Positions 1 to 6,601 of a stretch of 20,187 bases of DNA are shown in pieces. The stretch lies in contig DATLFS010000098.1 of the NCBI GenBank assembly GCA_035540935.1, forward strand, positions 1-20,187, in the 5' to 3' direction. Position 1 is the first letter of the stretch. Each line of letters starts with the position of its first letter. A program made the position numbers and the translations under genes. The notes under the pieces are model-generated. The model searched no databases, was not told the origin of the DNA, and worked only from the letters and a program-made list of their open reading frames with translations. The stretch comes from DATLFS01 sp035540935. Lineage in GTDB: Bacteria; Actinomycetota; CADDZG01; WHSQ01.

Positions 1-56
1 ATCTCGAGTGGGACGACGAGAGCGAGGACTACTTCCTCAGCGCCGGCGCCATCTGA
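1..56 (+). CDS. 3' end of an unidentified protein (partial)
   Basis: The frame starting at base 3 reads 17 codons and then TGA at 54-56. The visible C-terminus is LEWDDESEDYFLSAGAI, which is strongly acidic. The frame is open to the left edge, so the start lies outside the window. Too little is present to assign a family. The stop directly abuts the stop of the convergent thioesterase gene, with no spacer. Coding is inferred only from the tight convergent arrangement. Confidence 0.5.
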   Translation, partial: LEWDDESEDYFLSAGAI

Positions 57-875
57 TCACGTCTGCCCCCGCGGGGTTGCCGCCAGCTGACGGGACATCG
101 CCGCGACCTCGCCGGTCGCATCGAAGATGACGCCGTCCACCTCCATGTAGCCGTTCGAGACGAGGTTCGTTCGGAACTCACACAGCAGGAGGCCCCGCGC
201 GGGGCGCTTGCGCACGTGCACGGTCAGCTCGATCGTCGGCATCCACCCGATGGGGAAACCGGCGTTGAACACGGTCGGCGGGAAAGCGTCGGCGAACAAC
301 GGCAGCGCCGAGGTATCGGCGTCGCGGCCGTCGGCGAACTCGGCCCAGCCTTTGATCTCGGCGCGCCCATGCGGAGTCCCCAGCGCGAAACCCAGGTCTT
401 CCGGGGCGATCCTGAGGGAGACCTTCTCGGTGATCGGCGGCGGCGACTGAGGGTGGTCGGGGATCGGCGTCACATGGACGCACTCGTCCGGCGGCGGGAT
501 CTCGGGCGGCTTGAGGGTGGCGAGGTGTCGTCCGTCCCGTTGCTGCTGCAGGTCACCGAAGGTCCCGATCACCCGCGCCACCTCGTTGCCGTCCTGCCGC
601 ACCGTTGCCATCGCCGTCGCGTGCCTCCGCCCGGCGCGCACCAGCTCGGTCGTGAGCTCGATCGGCCCGCTCCGCGCCGGCGCCAGGTAGTGGCAGGTGA
701 CGGTCAGCGGATCCGGCCGCTCCACCGACTGCGCGAGCGCGCGGCCGGCGACGGTGAGGAGATAGCCGCCGTTCGGCACGCCGCCTATGTCCCAGCCGTC
801 GTGCAGGTCGGCGGCGTAGGTATGGTCTCCGGTGGGTCGCACGGCGGTCGCGAGGTCGTACTCGTGTCCGTTCAC
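57..875 (-). CDS. Acyl-CoA thioesterase-like double hot-dog protein (TesB/4HBT_3 type)
   Basis: A 272-residue cytoplasmic protein that probably hydrolyses acyl-CoA thioesters. The N-terminal hot-dog half shows W-D-I-G-G-x-P-N-G-G-Y (about residues 28-38), then a YLAPARSGP strand and a RAGRRHA strand. The C-terminal half ends in the family-typical SRQLA. This layout fits PF13622-like thioesterases, and the length is normal. I chose GTG at 875 because family-like sequence begins immediately after it. The open frame runs much further upstream, but that part is an arginine/proline-rich antisense shadow of the glycosyltransferase. There is no Shine-Dalgarno sequence; a TAATCT hexamer ends 7 nt before the GTG. 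The glycosyltransferase gene lies 32 bp upstream on the same strand. The acyl substrate cannot be told from sequence. Confidence 0.85.
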   Translation of the reverse strand: MNGHEYDLATAVRPTGDHTYAADLHDGWDIGGVPNGGYLLTVAGRALAQSVERPDPLTVTCHYLAPARSGPIELTTELVRAGRRHATAMATVRQDGNEVARVIGTFGDLQQQRDGRHLATLKPPEIPPPDECVHVTPIPDHPQSPPPITEKVSLRIAPEDLGFALGTPHGRAEIKGWAEFADGRDADTSALPLFADAFPPTVFNAGFPIGWMPTIELTVHVRKRPARGLLLCEFRTNLVSNGYMEVDGVIFDATGEVAAMSRQLAATPRGQT

Positions 876-882
876 GGCCGGA

Positions 883-888
883 AGATTA
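883..888 (-). promoter_or_regulatory. Candidate -10 element of a leaderless thioesterase transcript
   Basis: On the minus strand TAATCT (TANNNT pattern) lies 7 nt before the GTG at 875, the spacing expected when transcription starts on the start codon. No Shine-Dalgarno and no clear -35 are visible. The thioesterase may therefore have its own promoter, besides read-through from the gene upstream. Confidence 0.35.
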
Positions 889-907
889 GGCGATGCGGCG
901 GCGGTCG

Positions 908-1945
908 CTATCGCAGCCAGGTGCGGAGGATCGCCCTTCCGAACCCCAGGGCGTAACGGAGCGGCTTGGGCTTCTTCGTCAGGCCGGAGTTCCGCCGTCG
1001 GATCGAGATGGGGACCTCCTTCACGCGGAGTCCTTTGCGGACCGCGTCGAGGATGAGCTCCGACACGTAGAACTGGTCCTGCTTGAGATGCAGGCGCGCG
1101 AGCGCCTCGGCGGTGAGGGCCCGGTACCCGGTGGACGGATCGGTTATGCGAGTGCGGGCGAGCAGGCTGAGGACGCGTGCGAACACTCGGACCCCTGCGG
1201 CGCGAACGCGCGACTCGACCTCGAACGTCCCGAGGACGCGCGACCCCTGCACCATGTCGGCTTCGCCGCTCACGAGCGGTGCGACGAGCCGTTCCATCTC
1301 TCTGGGGTCGTGCTGTCCGTCGGCGTCGAGCGTGACGATCACCGCCGCTCCTCCGCGCCGCGCCACCTCGTAACCGAGACGGACGGCCGCACCTGAGCCG
1401 CGGCGCAGATCGCGGCGGACGACGATCGCGCCGAGGCCTTTCGCCACCGCTTCGGTGTCGTCGGTGCACCCATCGGCCACGACGATCGTCCTCACCGGCA
1501 GCCCCGCGACGTCCGGGGGGATGCTCGCGAGGACGCCGGGAAGGTTGTCCGCTTCGTCGAACGCCGGGATCACGACCGCACACGCGTCCCGCAGGTCGGG
1601 CGCGCCGTCGTCCTCGAGTCGCGCCAGCGCGAGGTTGTCGACGAGCGTCCCGAGCTCGACCGACAGACGCTCCCGGCGGGCCGCACCGGCGAAGAGGAGC
1701 ATCAGAGTCAGCAGGTTCGCCAGGACGAGGAGCCCGATGATGCGCCGTTCGCCTCCGCGCTCGAACCCGAGCGCGCGGAGGGCGGGATCGAGAGCGTCGG
1801 GTGTCACGGCCGCGACCGCGAGGCCGGCCGCGACGACCGCCACGAGGAAGACCTCGCCGCGCTTGAGCTCGTTGTTCCGGTACCGGACGACGGCGTAGAT
1901 GCAGAGCAGGACCGCGATGCTGCCGCCGAGGAGCCTCAGTCCCAC
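908..1945 (-). CDS. DUF2304-GT2 fusion glycosyltransferase (dolichyl-phosphate-mannose-synthase-like)
   Basis: 345 residues. Residues about 1-105 hold three hydrophobic segments (about 5-20, 32-47, 69-87) and resemble the small membrane protein family DUF2304. Residues about 121-345 are a GT-A family 2 domain: PAFDEADN near 127, VVADGCTDDT with Asp158, and the DAD motif with Asp207 and Asp209 for metal and sugar-nucleotide binding. TDPSTGYRAL follows, and a basic C-terminus NSGLTKKPKPLRY. The closest functional class transfers a sugar from a nucleotide donor to a polyprenyl phosphate on the cytoplasmic face; donor and acceptor are unknown. GTG at 1945 is set by a strong AAGGAGG 5 nt upstream. 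The two domains are often separate neighbouring genes, so the fusion is notable. Confidence 0.9.
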   Translation of the reverse strand: MGLRLLGGSIAVLLCIYAVVRYRNNELKRGEVFLVAVVAAGLAVAAVTPDALDPALRALGFERGGERRIIGLLVLANLLTLMLLFAGAARRERLSVELGTLVDNLALARLEDDGAPDLRDACAVVIPAFDEADNLPGVLASIPPDVAGLPVRTIVVADGCTDDTEAVAKGLGAIVVRRDLRRGSGAAVRLGYEVARRGGAAVIVTLDADGQHDPREMERLVAPLVSGEADMVQGSRVLGTFEVESRVRAAGVRVFARVLSLLARTRITDPSTGYRALTAEALARLHLKQDQFYVSELILDAVRKGLRVKEVPISIRRRNSGLTKKPKPLRYALGFGRAILRTWLR

Positions 1946-1950
1946 GATCT

Positions 1951-1957
1951 CCTCCTT
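1951..1957 (-). promoter_or_regulatory. Strong Shine-Dalgarno of the glycosyltransferase gene
   Basis: AAGGAGG on the minus strand, 5 nt before GTG 1945, fixes that start. A TACCGT hexamer (1975-1970) in the same 48-bp gap could be a -10 element, but no -35 supports it. Confidence 0.7.
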
Positions 1958-1993
1958 GTGAACCCGGCGACGGTATCACCGCCGTAGCCCCGG

Positions 1994-2674
1994 CTAGGGG
2001 GTGAGATATGGATCGTCCGGGCGCGGTATCTCGTCGACGCGCTCGGCTTGCACGACCGCCTGTGATCCGAGGGGGTACAGGAGCCCCGTCACCCGCACCC
2101 ATGCGTCCGTCTCGAACCGCCCGGGCACGGTGCCGACGACCCGAACCTGCACGCTCAGCGCGTCGGCCACGCAACAGGCAACGATGAACCTCGTCAGATC
2201 GAACTCGTCCGCGGGGGTGGAGGGGCCGCGTGTCACGAACCCCGTGAACGTGACTCGTTCACCGGCGTGCGCGGCAAGAGCGCGCCTGCCTTCGGGTGTC
2301 TGCTGCGCTCCGGCCAGGTCGACCAGCGAGATCGTGCCGTCGGTCAAGCCTTCGGCGGATCCGGCAACGTTCGCGCCCGCAAAGCTCGAGCGTCTTCCGG
2401 CCGCGAAGGAGCCGAGTGCTGCCGGTGGCAGAGCCAGGACGACCACGACCGGCAGGACGACGACGGCGAGATCCCGCACGTCCCTCGGCGCCGCCGGCCG
2501 GTGGACGAGGACGCTCCCGGCCGCGGCGATCGTGAGGATGGCGGCCCCGACCGGAACCACCCACGCGGTGCGGGTCGACAGATAAAGCGACCACCGCGCG
2601 GAGAGGAGCAGCCACCAGAAGAGGAGTGCCCACGCGGCCAACGTAGCGGTCAGGCCCCATGCGCTGCGTCTCAT
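1994..2674 (-). CDS. TIGR03943/YcgQ-family putative permease subunit (copy A)
   Basis: 226 residues. Hydrophobic segments lie near residues 8-30, 36-57 and 67-87, followed by a soluble extracytoplasmic domain. That domain carries FTGFV (about 143-147) and the family hallmark RFIVACCVADA with Cys157-Cys158. It ends in PDDPYLTP. The family (B. subtilis YcgQ type) is typically encoded next to a PF03773 permease, as here: its ATG overlaps the permease stop by 4 bp (ATGA). The paired Cys suggests binding of a thiophilic metal or ligand, but the substrate is unknown. A second copy with the same hallmarks lies at 5905-6594 on the other strand. Confidence 0.88.
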   Translation of the reverse strand: MRRSAWGLTATLAAWALLFWWLLLSARWSLYLSTRTAWVVPVGAAILTIAAAGSVLVHRPAAPRDVRDLAVVVLPVVVVLALPPAALGSFAAGRRSSFAGANVAGSAEGLTDGTISLVDLAGAQQTPEGRRALAAHAGERVTFTGFVTRGPSTPADEFDLTRFIVACCVADALSVQVRVVGTVPGRFETDAWVRVTGLLYPLGSQAVVQAERVDEIPRPDDPYLTP

Positions 2675-3654
2675 CCGAACAGCACCTCGATCCATAGGCA
2701 TCCCGCGAGCGTCACGCCTCCGACCACCAACACGACGGTTCGGAAGAAGCCGGGCCTGAAGGTGCCGGCGTAGAGGAAGGCGAGCTTCGTGTCGACCATC
2801 GGGCCGAAGACCAGGAACGCGAGCTGCGCTCCCGGACCGAACTGCACGAACGAAGCGGCGACGAACGCGTCGGACTCGGAGCACAGGGACAGCAGGAACG
2901 CGAGGCCCATCATCGCGATGAGGTTCAGGATCGGCGTGGCCGCGACGCCGCCGAGGATCGATTGCGGAAGGAACGTTTGCAGGGCTGCGGCCACCGCCGC
3001 CCCCAACACTAGGTAGCGCCCCATGAAGATGAAGTCGCCGGCGAGGTGGCCGAAGAAGGACGCCGCGCGGGACGCCTCGTCGTGATGGTCGGGCGCGGCG
3101 CTCTGTTTCACGAACTCTCCCGGTGAGTGGCGTGCCACCACCCAGCCGACCGCCATCGCGGCGAGCAGCCCGAGGCCGGCGCGGCCGAGCAGGATCGGCC
3201 AGAGAGACGCGCGCCCGCGGTAGGCGAAGAAAGTGGACAGCAGCACCACCGGGTTCAAGATCGGCGCGGCGAGCATGAAGGTGGTCGCAGCGGCGGGGGC
3301 GAGACCGCGCGCCGCCAGACGCCGCGCGACCGGAACGGAGCCGCACTCGCACACCGGGAACGCCATGCCGGCGAGGCCCGACGCGGGGAGCTGCAGGGGC
3401 CCCGGCAGGCGCGCCAACCGGTCGAACCATCCCTGGGGGACGAAGACCTCGATGCCCGCGGACACGAGCGCGCCCAAGAGGATGAAGGGGACCGCCTCGA
3501 TGAGGAGCGAACCGAAGACGAGGAGGAAGCTCTGGGCTGCCGGCGATCCACCCCCCAGCCGCACCGCGGCCGCGACACACACCAGGAGCGCGGCCGCCGC
3601 CCATACCGCGGTTCGTTCGGCCGTCCGCGGTGCACGCACCGCGACCTCGGCCAT
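2671..3654 (-). CDS. PF03773 (ArsP_2/YraQ/YcgR-like) permease, copy A
   Basis: 327-residue polytopic inner-membrane protein with about eight hydrophobic segments. Family landmarks are EAVPFILLGALVSAGIEVF (about 53-71), FPVCECGSVPVARRL with Cys102 and Cys104, AAPILNPVV (about 129-137), and LCSESDAFVA in the second half. Two similar halves with Cys-rich helix breaks are typical of these putative metal, metalloid or small-molecule permeases. A loop rich in His and acidic residues (PDHHDEAS) lies mid-protein. ATG 3654 shares one base with the stop of the upstream pseudoenzyme (TGATG), and its own stop overlaps the TIGR03943 start. All three genes are therefore probably co-translated. The substrate is unknown. 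Confidence 0.9.
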   Translation of the reverse strand: MAEVAVRAPRTAERTAVWAAAALLVCVAAAVRLGGGSPAAQSFLLVFGSLLIEAVPFILLGALVSAGIEVFVPQGWFDRLARLPGPLQLPASGLAGMAFPVCECGSVPVARRLAARGLAPAAATTFMLAAPILNPVVLLSTFFAYRGRASLWPILLGRAGLGLLAAMAVGWVVARHSPGEFVKQSAAPDHHDEASRAASFFGHLAGDFIFMGRYLVLGAAVAAALQTFLPQSILGGVAATPILNLIAMMGLAFLLSLCSESDAFVAASFVQFGPGAQLAFLVFGPMVDTKLAFLYAGTFRPGFFRTVVLVVGGVTLAGCLWIEVLFG

Positions 3655-4898
3655 CAGCAGTACCGCCCGAGCTCGACGGCGATCCCGGGGAAGGCGTCGG
3701 CGAAGACGGGCCGGCCGTCGATCCGCATCTCCCGCAGCGTTCGGGCTACCTGTTGCTCCGTGATCCCGGCCTCGGATGCGGCTTCGCTATCTACGAACAG
3801 GCCGCCCGCGGCGACCTCCTCGACCACCGGGCCAAGGCGCCCCTCGACGTGCCGCGCCACACGCGCCGCCGGGATTCCCGTGCCCTCGGCCGGCGGCACC
3901 CACACGGTGACGACGAGAGCGCGCCCGCGGGCGGCGCGGCGCGCCGCCCGCTCGATCCGGGCGAGATCGGACGGCGTTGCTCCGTCAAGGGCGACGGCGA
4001 GGAGGTCGGCGGTCGCGTTGCGGCCGTACCCCGAACCCGCGAGCCGGACCGCCGTGCGCGTCACCGACGCGGGCGCGACGACGCGCACGTCGTCGTCGTC
4101 CGGCCCCGGATACCAAGTGCCGCCGATCAACCCCCGGTCCTCGCGGCGCGCCGACACCATGCCGATCCGCGCGCGGCCGCCGTGCGCGCGATCGAGATGG
4201 TCGCCGAGGGCCGCGACGACGGACGCCGGCGCGCCGGGTGACCAAGCCGGCACCGTCTGTCCCTCGTCGTTGCGGAGCACGCGGCCTGTGATCCCGTGCT
4301 CGCGCGGGAGCGCCCCGGTTCCCAGCGTCGCCGCGACCGCGGCGTCGTCCACCGGCAGGCTCCCGAGCGAGGCTTCGATCGCGTCCTCGGGAAGCGGCGA
4401 TCGGAGCGGCGCCCGCACGAGCACTAGCACCACGAGGCGCGGTGGCCTCCCGCCGCGGACGGCTTCGATCGGCCGTCCACTCCGCACGTCCGGGTGGGGG
4501 CGGTCGAGCCCGATGAGCCGCGCGATCGTGGGGGCGACGTCGGCGACGGTGGTGTTCGCCGGCCGCGCGCGGAGGCGCGCGCCGCCGAAGCTCACGAGCG
4601 CGGCGGGAGGGGAGCCGCCCGTATCCGGCCAGCGCGCCCGCGGGCCCCCGACGGCGACGTCCGCGGTCACGCCGATCACGTCGGGTGAGCGGCCGTCCCG
4701 GAAGCCCGCCGCGATCCGCTTCCGGGTGTCTTCGGGAAGCGAGCAGAAGGGCGTCCGGGCCGCCGCCGGAGCATCCCGGCAGGCGCGGCCCGCGCACGCA
4801 AGTCGCAACGCGCCCGCGGGGGCGGCCGCAAGGAGAGCGACGGCAAGGACGGCGATCGTCCGCCGCGACAGATCGGGCGCGGGGGCCTTGGGCGGCAC
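3654..4898 (-). CDS. Degenerate alkaline-phosphatase-superfamily protein (probable pseudoenzyme, permuted order)
   Basis: 414 residues with an N-terminal signal or anchor segment (about 11-33), so probably exported. Its order matches the enzymes at 8786 and 11790: SPDVIGV near 71, VADVAPTIARLIGL near 118-131, a core beta-strand RLVVLVLV near 154, then SLGSLPVDDAAVAATLGTG and HGITG near 177-205. By ungapped comparison the first metal Asp is Arg162, the nucleophile Thr is Asp185, the neighbouring His is Ala189, the DHG motif is absent, and the N-terminal zinc His is missing (WPDTGGSP). Only one possible ligand, Asp305, remains. It is shorter than its relatives (541 and 574). GTG 4898 is preferred; the reading frame extends to TTG 4928, which would run into the divergent gene. 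It is fused by TGATG to the permease gene, so a partner or regulatory role is plausible. Confidence 0.75.
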   Translation of the reverse strand: MPPKAPAPDLSRRTIAVLAVALLAAAPAGALRLACAGRACRDAPAAARTPFCSLPEDTRKRIAAGFRDGRSPDVIGVTADVAVGGPRARWPDTGGSPPAALVSFGGARLRARPANTTVADVAPTIARLIGLDRPHPDVRSGRPIEAVRGGRPPRLVVLVLVRAPLRSPLPEDAIEASLGSLPVDDAAVAATLGTGALPREHGITGRVLRNDEGQTVPAWSPGAPASVVAALGDHLDRAHGGRARIGMVSARREDRGLIGGTWYPGPDDDDVRVVAPASVTRTAVRLAGSGYGRNATADLLAVALDGATPSDLARIERAARRAARGRALVVTVWVPPAEGTGIPAARVARHVEGRLGPVVEEVAAGGLFVDSEAASEAGITEQQVARTLREMRIDGRPVFADAFPGIAVELGRYC

Positions 4899-4921
4899 CG
4901 CCTCACGGTACCTTGACGCTC
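4899..4921. promoter_or_regulatory. Candidate bidirectional promoter with overlapping -10 elements in GGTACC
   Basis: This 23-bp gap separates the two divergent GTG starts (4898 minus, 4922 plus). Plus strand: TACCTT at 4909-4914, 7 nt before GTG 4922. Minus strand: TACCGT at 4910-4905, 6 nt before GTG 4898. Both fit TANNNT at leaderless spacing and share the central TA of the palindrome GGTACC (4907-4912). No -35 and no clear ribosome-binding site is visible for either gene. Promoter activity is inference. Confidence 0.4.
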
Positions 4922-5908
4922 GTGGCAACCCTCGACGCGACGGCGCGCCGGACGAGTGCGCTGCCTCTGGTCCTGCTCGTCCCCCTGCTCGCGGCGCTGG
5001 TCCTGATCGCGCGGGCCGCGGGCCTCGGGGATGTCGAGGTCGCGGAGACGTTCGTTCTCATATTCACGTCGATCGTGATCGAGGCGCTGCCCTTCATCTT
5101 GCTGGGCGCGCTCGTGTCGGCCGGCATCGAGGTCTTCGTCCCGCACACCTGGTTCGATCGCCTGGCCCGTGCGCCGGCCGCGCTCCAGTTGCCGGGCGCT
5201 GCCCTCGGCGGTATGGCGTTCCCCGTCTGCGAGTGCGGGTCGGTGCCGGTAGCACGACGTCTGATCGCGCGCGGCATGCATCCCGCCGCCGGCATCGCCT
5301 TCATGCTCGCCGCCCCCATCGTCAACCCGGTCGTCCTGTTCTCGACCTGGGTCGCGTACGCCGGGCGTGGACTCGGTGCGGAGATGGTAATGGGGCGCGC
5401 CGTCCTCGGCGTCGTGCTCGCGATCGCTGCGGGCTGGGCGCTGGGCGGAGAGCGCGGTGACGAGATGTTGCGCGAGCGGGACGAACCGGTGCATCGCACC
5501 GGGTCGAAGCCGCGCGCGTTCGCGGATCATCTCGCCGGTGACTTCTTCTTCATGGGCCGTTTCGTGGTGCTCGGTGGAGCGCTGGCCGCGCTCCTGCAGA
5601 CGGCTCTTCCCCAGAGCCTCGTCACCGGCGTGGCGACGACTCCGGTGGTCGGAGCGCTGGCCTTGATGGGGGTCGCCTTCGTGCTGTCTCTGTGCAGCGA
5701 AGCGGACGCTTTCGTCGCCGTGTCTTTCACGCCGTTCCCGATCGGCGCGCAGATGGCATTCCTCGTGTTCGGCCCGGTGGTGGATGCCAAGCTCGCGCTC
5801 CTCTACGGCGCCACCTTCCGGCGCCGCTTCGTCCTCCGGCTGGTGACGGTCGCGGTACCCGTCACGCTCGCGGGATCGCTGTGGTTCGAGGCGCTGGTGC
5901 TCCGATGA
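4922..5908 (+). CDS. PF03773 (ArsP_2/YraQ/YcgR-like) permease, copy B
   Basis: 328 residues, a close paralogue of the copy at 2671-3654. It shares EALPFILLGALVSAGIEVFV, WFDRLAR, FPVCECGSVPVARRL (Cys103, Cys105), AAPIVNPVV, HLAGDFFFMGRF and LCSEADAFVA, and differs mainly in the N-terminus and the mid-protein loop. It is a polytopic membrane protein of unknown substrate. GTG 4922 is preferred: it gives the conserved length and places a TANNNT hexamer 7 nt upstream. TTG 4913 in the same frame is possible but overlaps that hexamer. The stop overlaps the next ATG by 4 bp (ATGA), indicating coupling to the TIGR03943 partner. Confidence 0.9.
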   Translation: MATLDATARRTSALPLVLLVPLLAALVLIARAAGLGDVEVAETFVLIFTSIVIEALPFILLGALVSAGIEVFVPHTWFDRLARAPAALQLPGAALGGMAFPVCECGSVPVARRLIARGMHPAAGIAFMLAAPIVNPVVLFSTWVAYAGRGLGAEMVMGRAVLGVVLAIAAGWALGGERGDEMLRERDEPVHRTGSKPRAFADHLAGDFFFMGRFVVLGGALAALLQTALPQSLVTGVATTPVVGALALMGVAFVLSLCSEADAFVAVSFTPFPIGAQMAFLVFGPVVDAKLALLYGATFRRRFVLRLVTVAVPVTLAGSLWFEALVLR

Positions 5909-6594
5909 TCGATCCGCTGCGCGTCGCGCGCGCCGGCGTCCTGCTCGTCTGGACCACGTTCTTCGTCTACCTGCGCGCGACCGGCGAGATCACCCGCTAT
6001 CTGGGGCCGCGCACCTACTGGGTCGTGACGTTCGGCGCCGTGGTCCTCGCGGCTTCGTTCCTGGCCCAGGCCGCCGCCGTTCGTTCCGAGCGACCGCGCC
6101 GGGTATCCGCGGCCACGCTCGTGGGTCTTACGGTGATGGTGATGCCGGTCGTGGCCGTGCTCGCGATCCCGGAAGCGACGCTCGGGGCGCTCGCCGCCGG
6201 GCGGAAGAACGCGGCGGTCGCCGGAGGCGCCGCCGGCGCGGTGCCCGACGCGACGGGGCGGGATCCCTCCTTCTCCGAGATCCACTTCGCCGGCGGGAAC
6301 GAGGAGTATGCCCGAGCTCTGGGGGTGACGGACGGCACCTCCGTCTCCCTCACCGGGTTCGTCACCCATCCACCCGAGGCCCCTCCGGGAACGTATGGAC
6401 TGACCCGCTTCTACGTCTCTTGCTGCGCGGCCGACGCCATCCCGTACACCGTGTTCGTCGCCGACGGCGCGGCGCGCCGCGAAGACGCGTGGCTGGAGGT
6501 GACCGGCGTGCTCGAGCGCCGCGGAGAGAGGTTCGTCGTCGTCCCCCGCGAGGTTCGCGAGGTCGCTCCGCCGAGCGACCCGTACCTCTACTGA
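5905..6594 (+). CDS. TIGR03943/YcgQ-family putative permease subunit (copy B)
   Basis: 229 residues. There are membrane segments near residues 8-25, 35-57 and 69-88, then an extracytoplasmic domain with LTGFV (about 139-143), RFYVSCCAADA with Cys163-Cys164, and a terminal PSDPYLY. These are the same landmarks as copy A. It overlaps the upstream permease by 4 bp and is the presumed partner subunit. The insert between membrane part and domain is rich in Ala and Gly. Its stop is 7 bp from the stop of the convergent fumC, with no hairpin between them. Confidence 0.88.
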   Translation: MIDPLRVARAGVLLVWTTFFVYLRATGEITRYLGPRTYWVVTFGAVVLAASFLAQAAAVRSERPRRVSAATLVGLTVMVMPVVAVLAIPEATLGALAAGRKNAAVAGGAAGAVPDATGRDPSFSEIHFAGGNEEYARALGVTDGTSVSLTGFVTHPPEAPPGTYGLTRFYVSCCAADAIPYTVFVADGAARREDAWLEVTGVLERRGERFVVVPREVREVAPPSDPYLY

Positions 6595-6601
6595 GCGACG
6601 G

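Noticed and set aside
876..2174. N-terminal extension of the thioesterase frame to about 705 residues
   Set aside because: The extra part is Arg/Pro/Gly-rich with no family signal, and it lies antisense or out of frame across the glycosyltransferase and TIGR03943 genes.
4899..4921. Zur- or other metal-regulator operator in the divergent gap
   Set aside because: The only palindrome is the 6-bp GGTACC, too short for such an operator and better explained by the paired -10 hexamers.
3127..5460. Plus-strand open frame of 777 codons, and similar long frames at 8098-10215, 8231-10129, 10315-11916 and 16927-18357
   Set aside because: These overlap well-supported genes and have the low-complexity Arg/Gly/Asp or Ser/Arg composition of GC-rich shadow frames.
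6595..6601. Terminator between the convergent TIGR03943 and fumC genes
   Set aside because: Only 7 bp separate the stops, and no hairpin with a T-run is visible there or elsewhere in the window.
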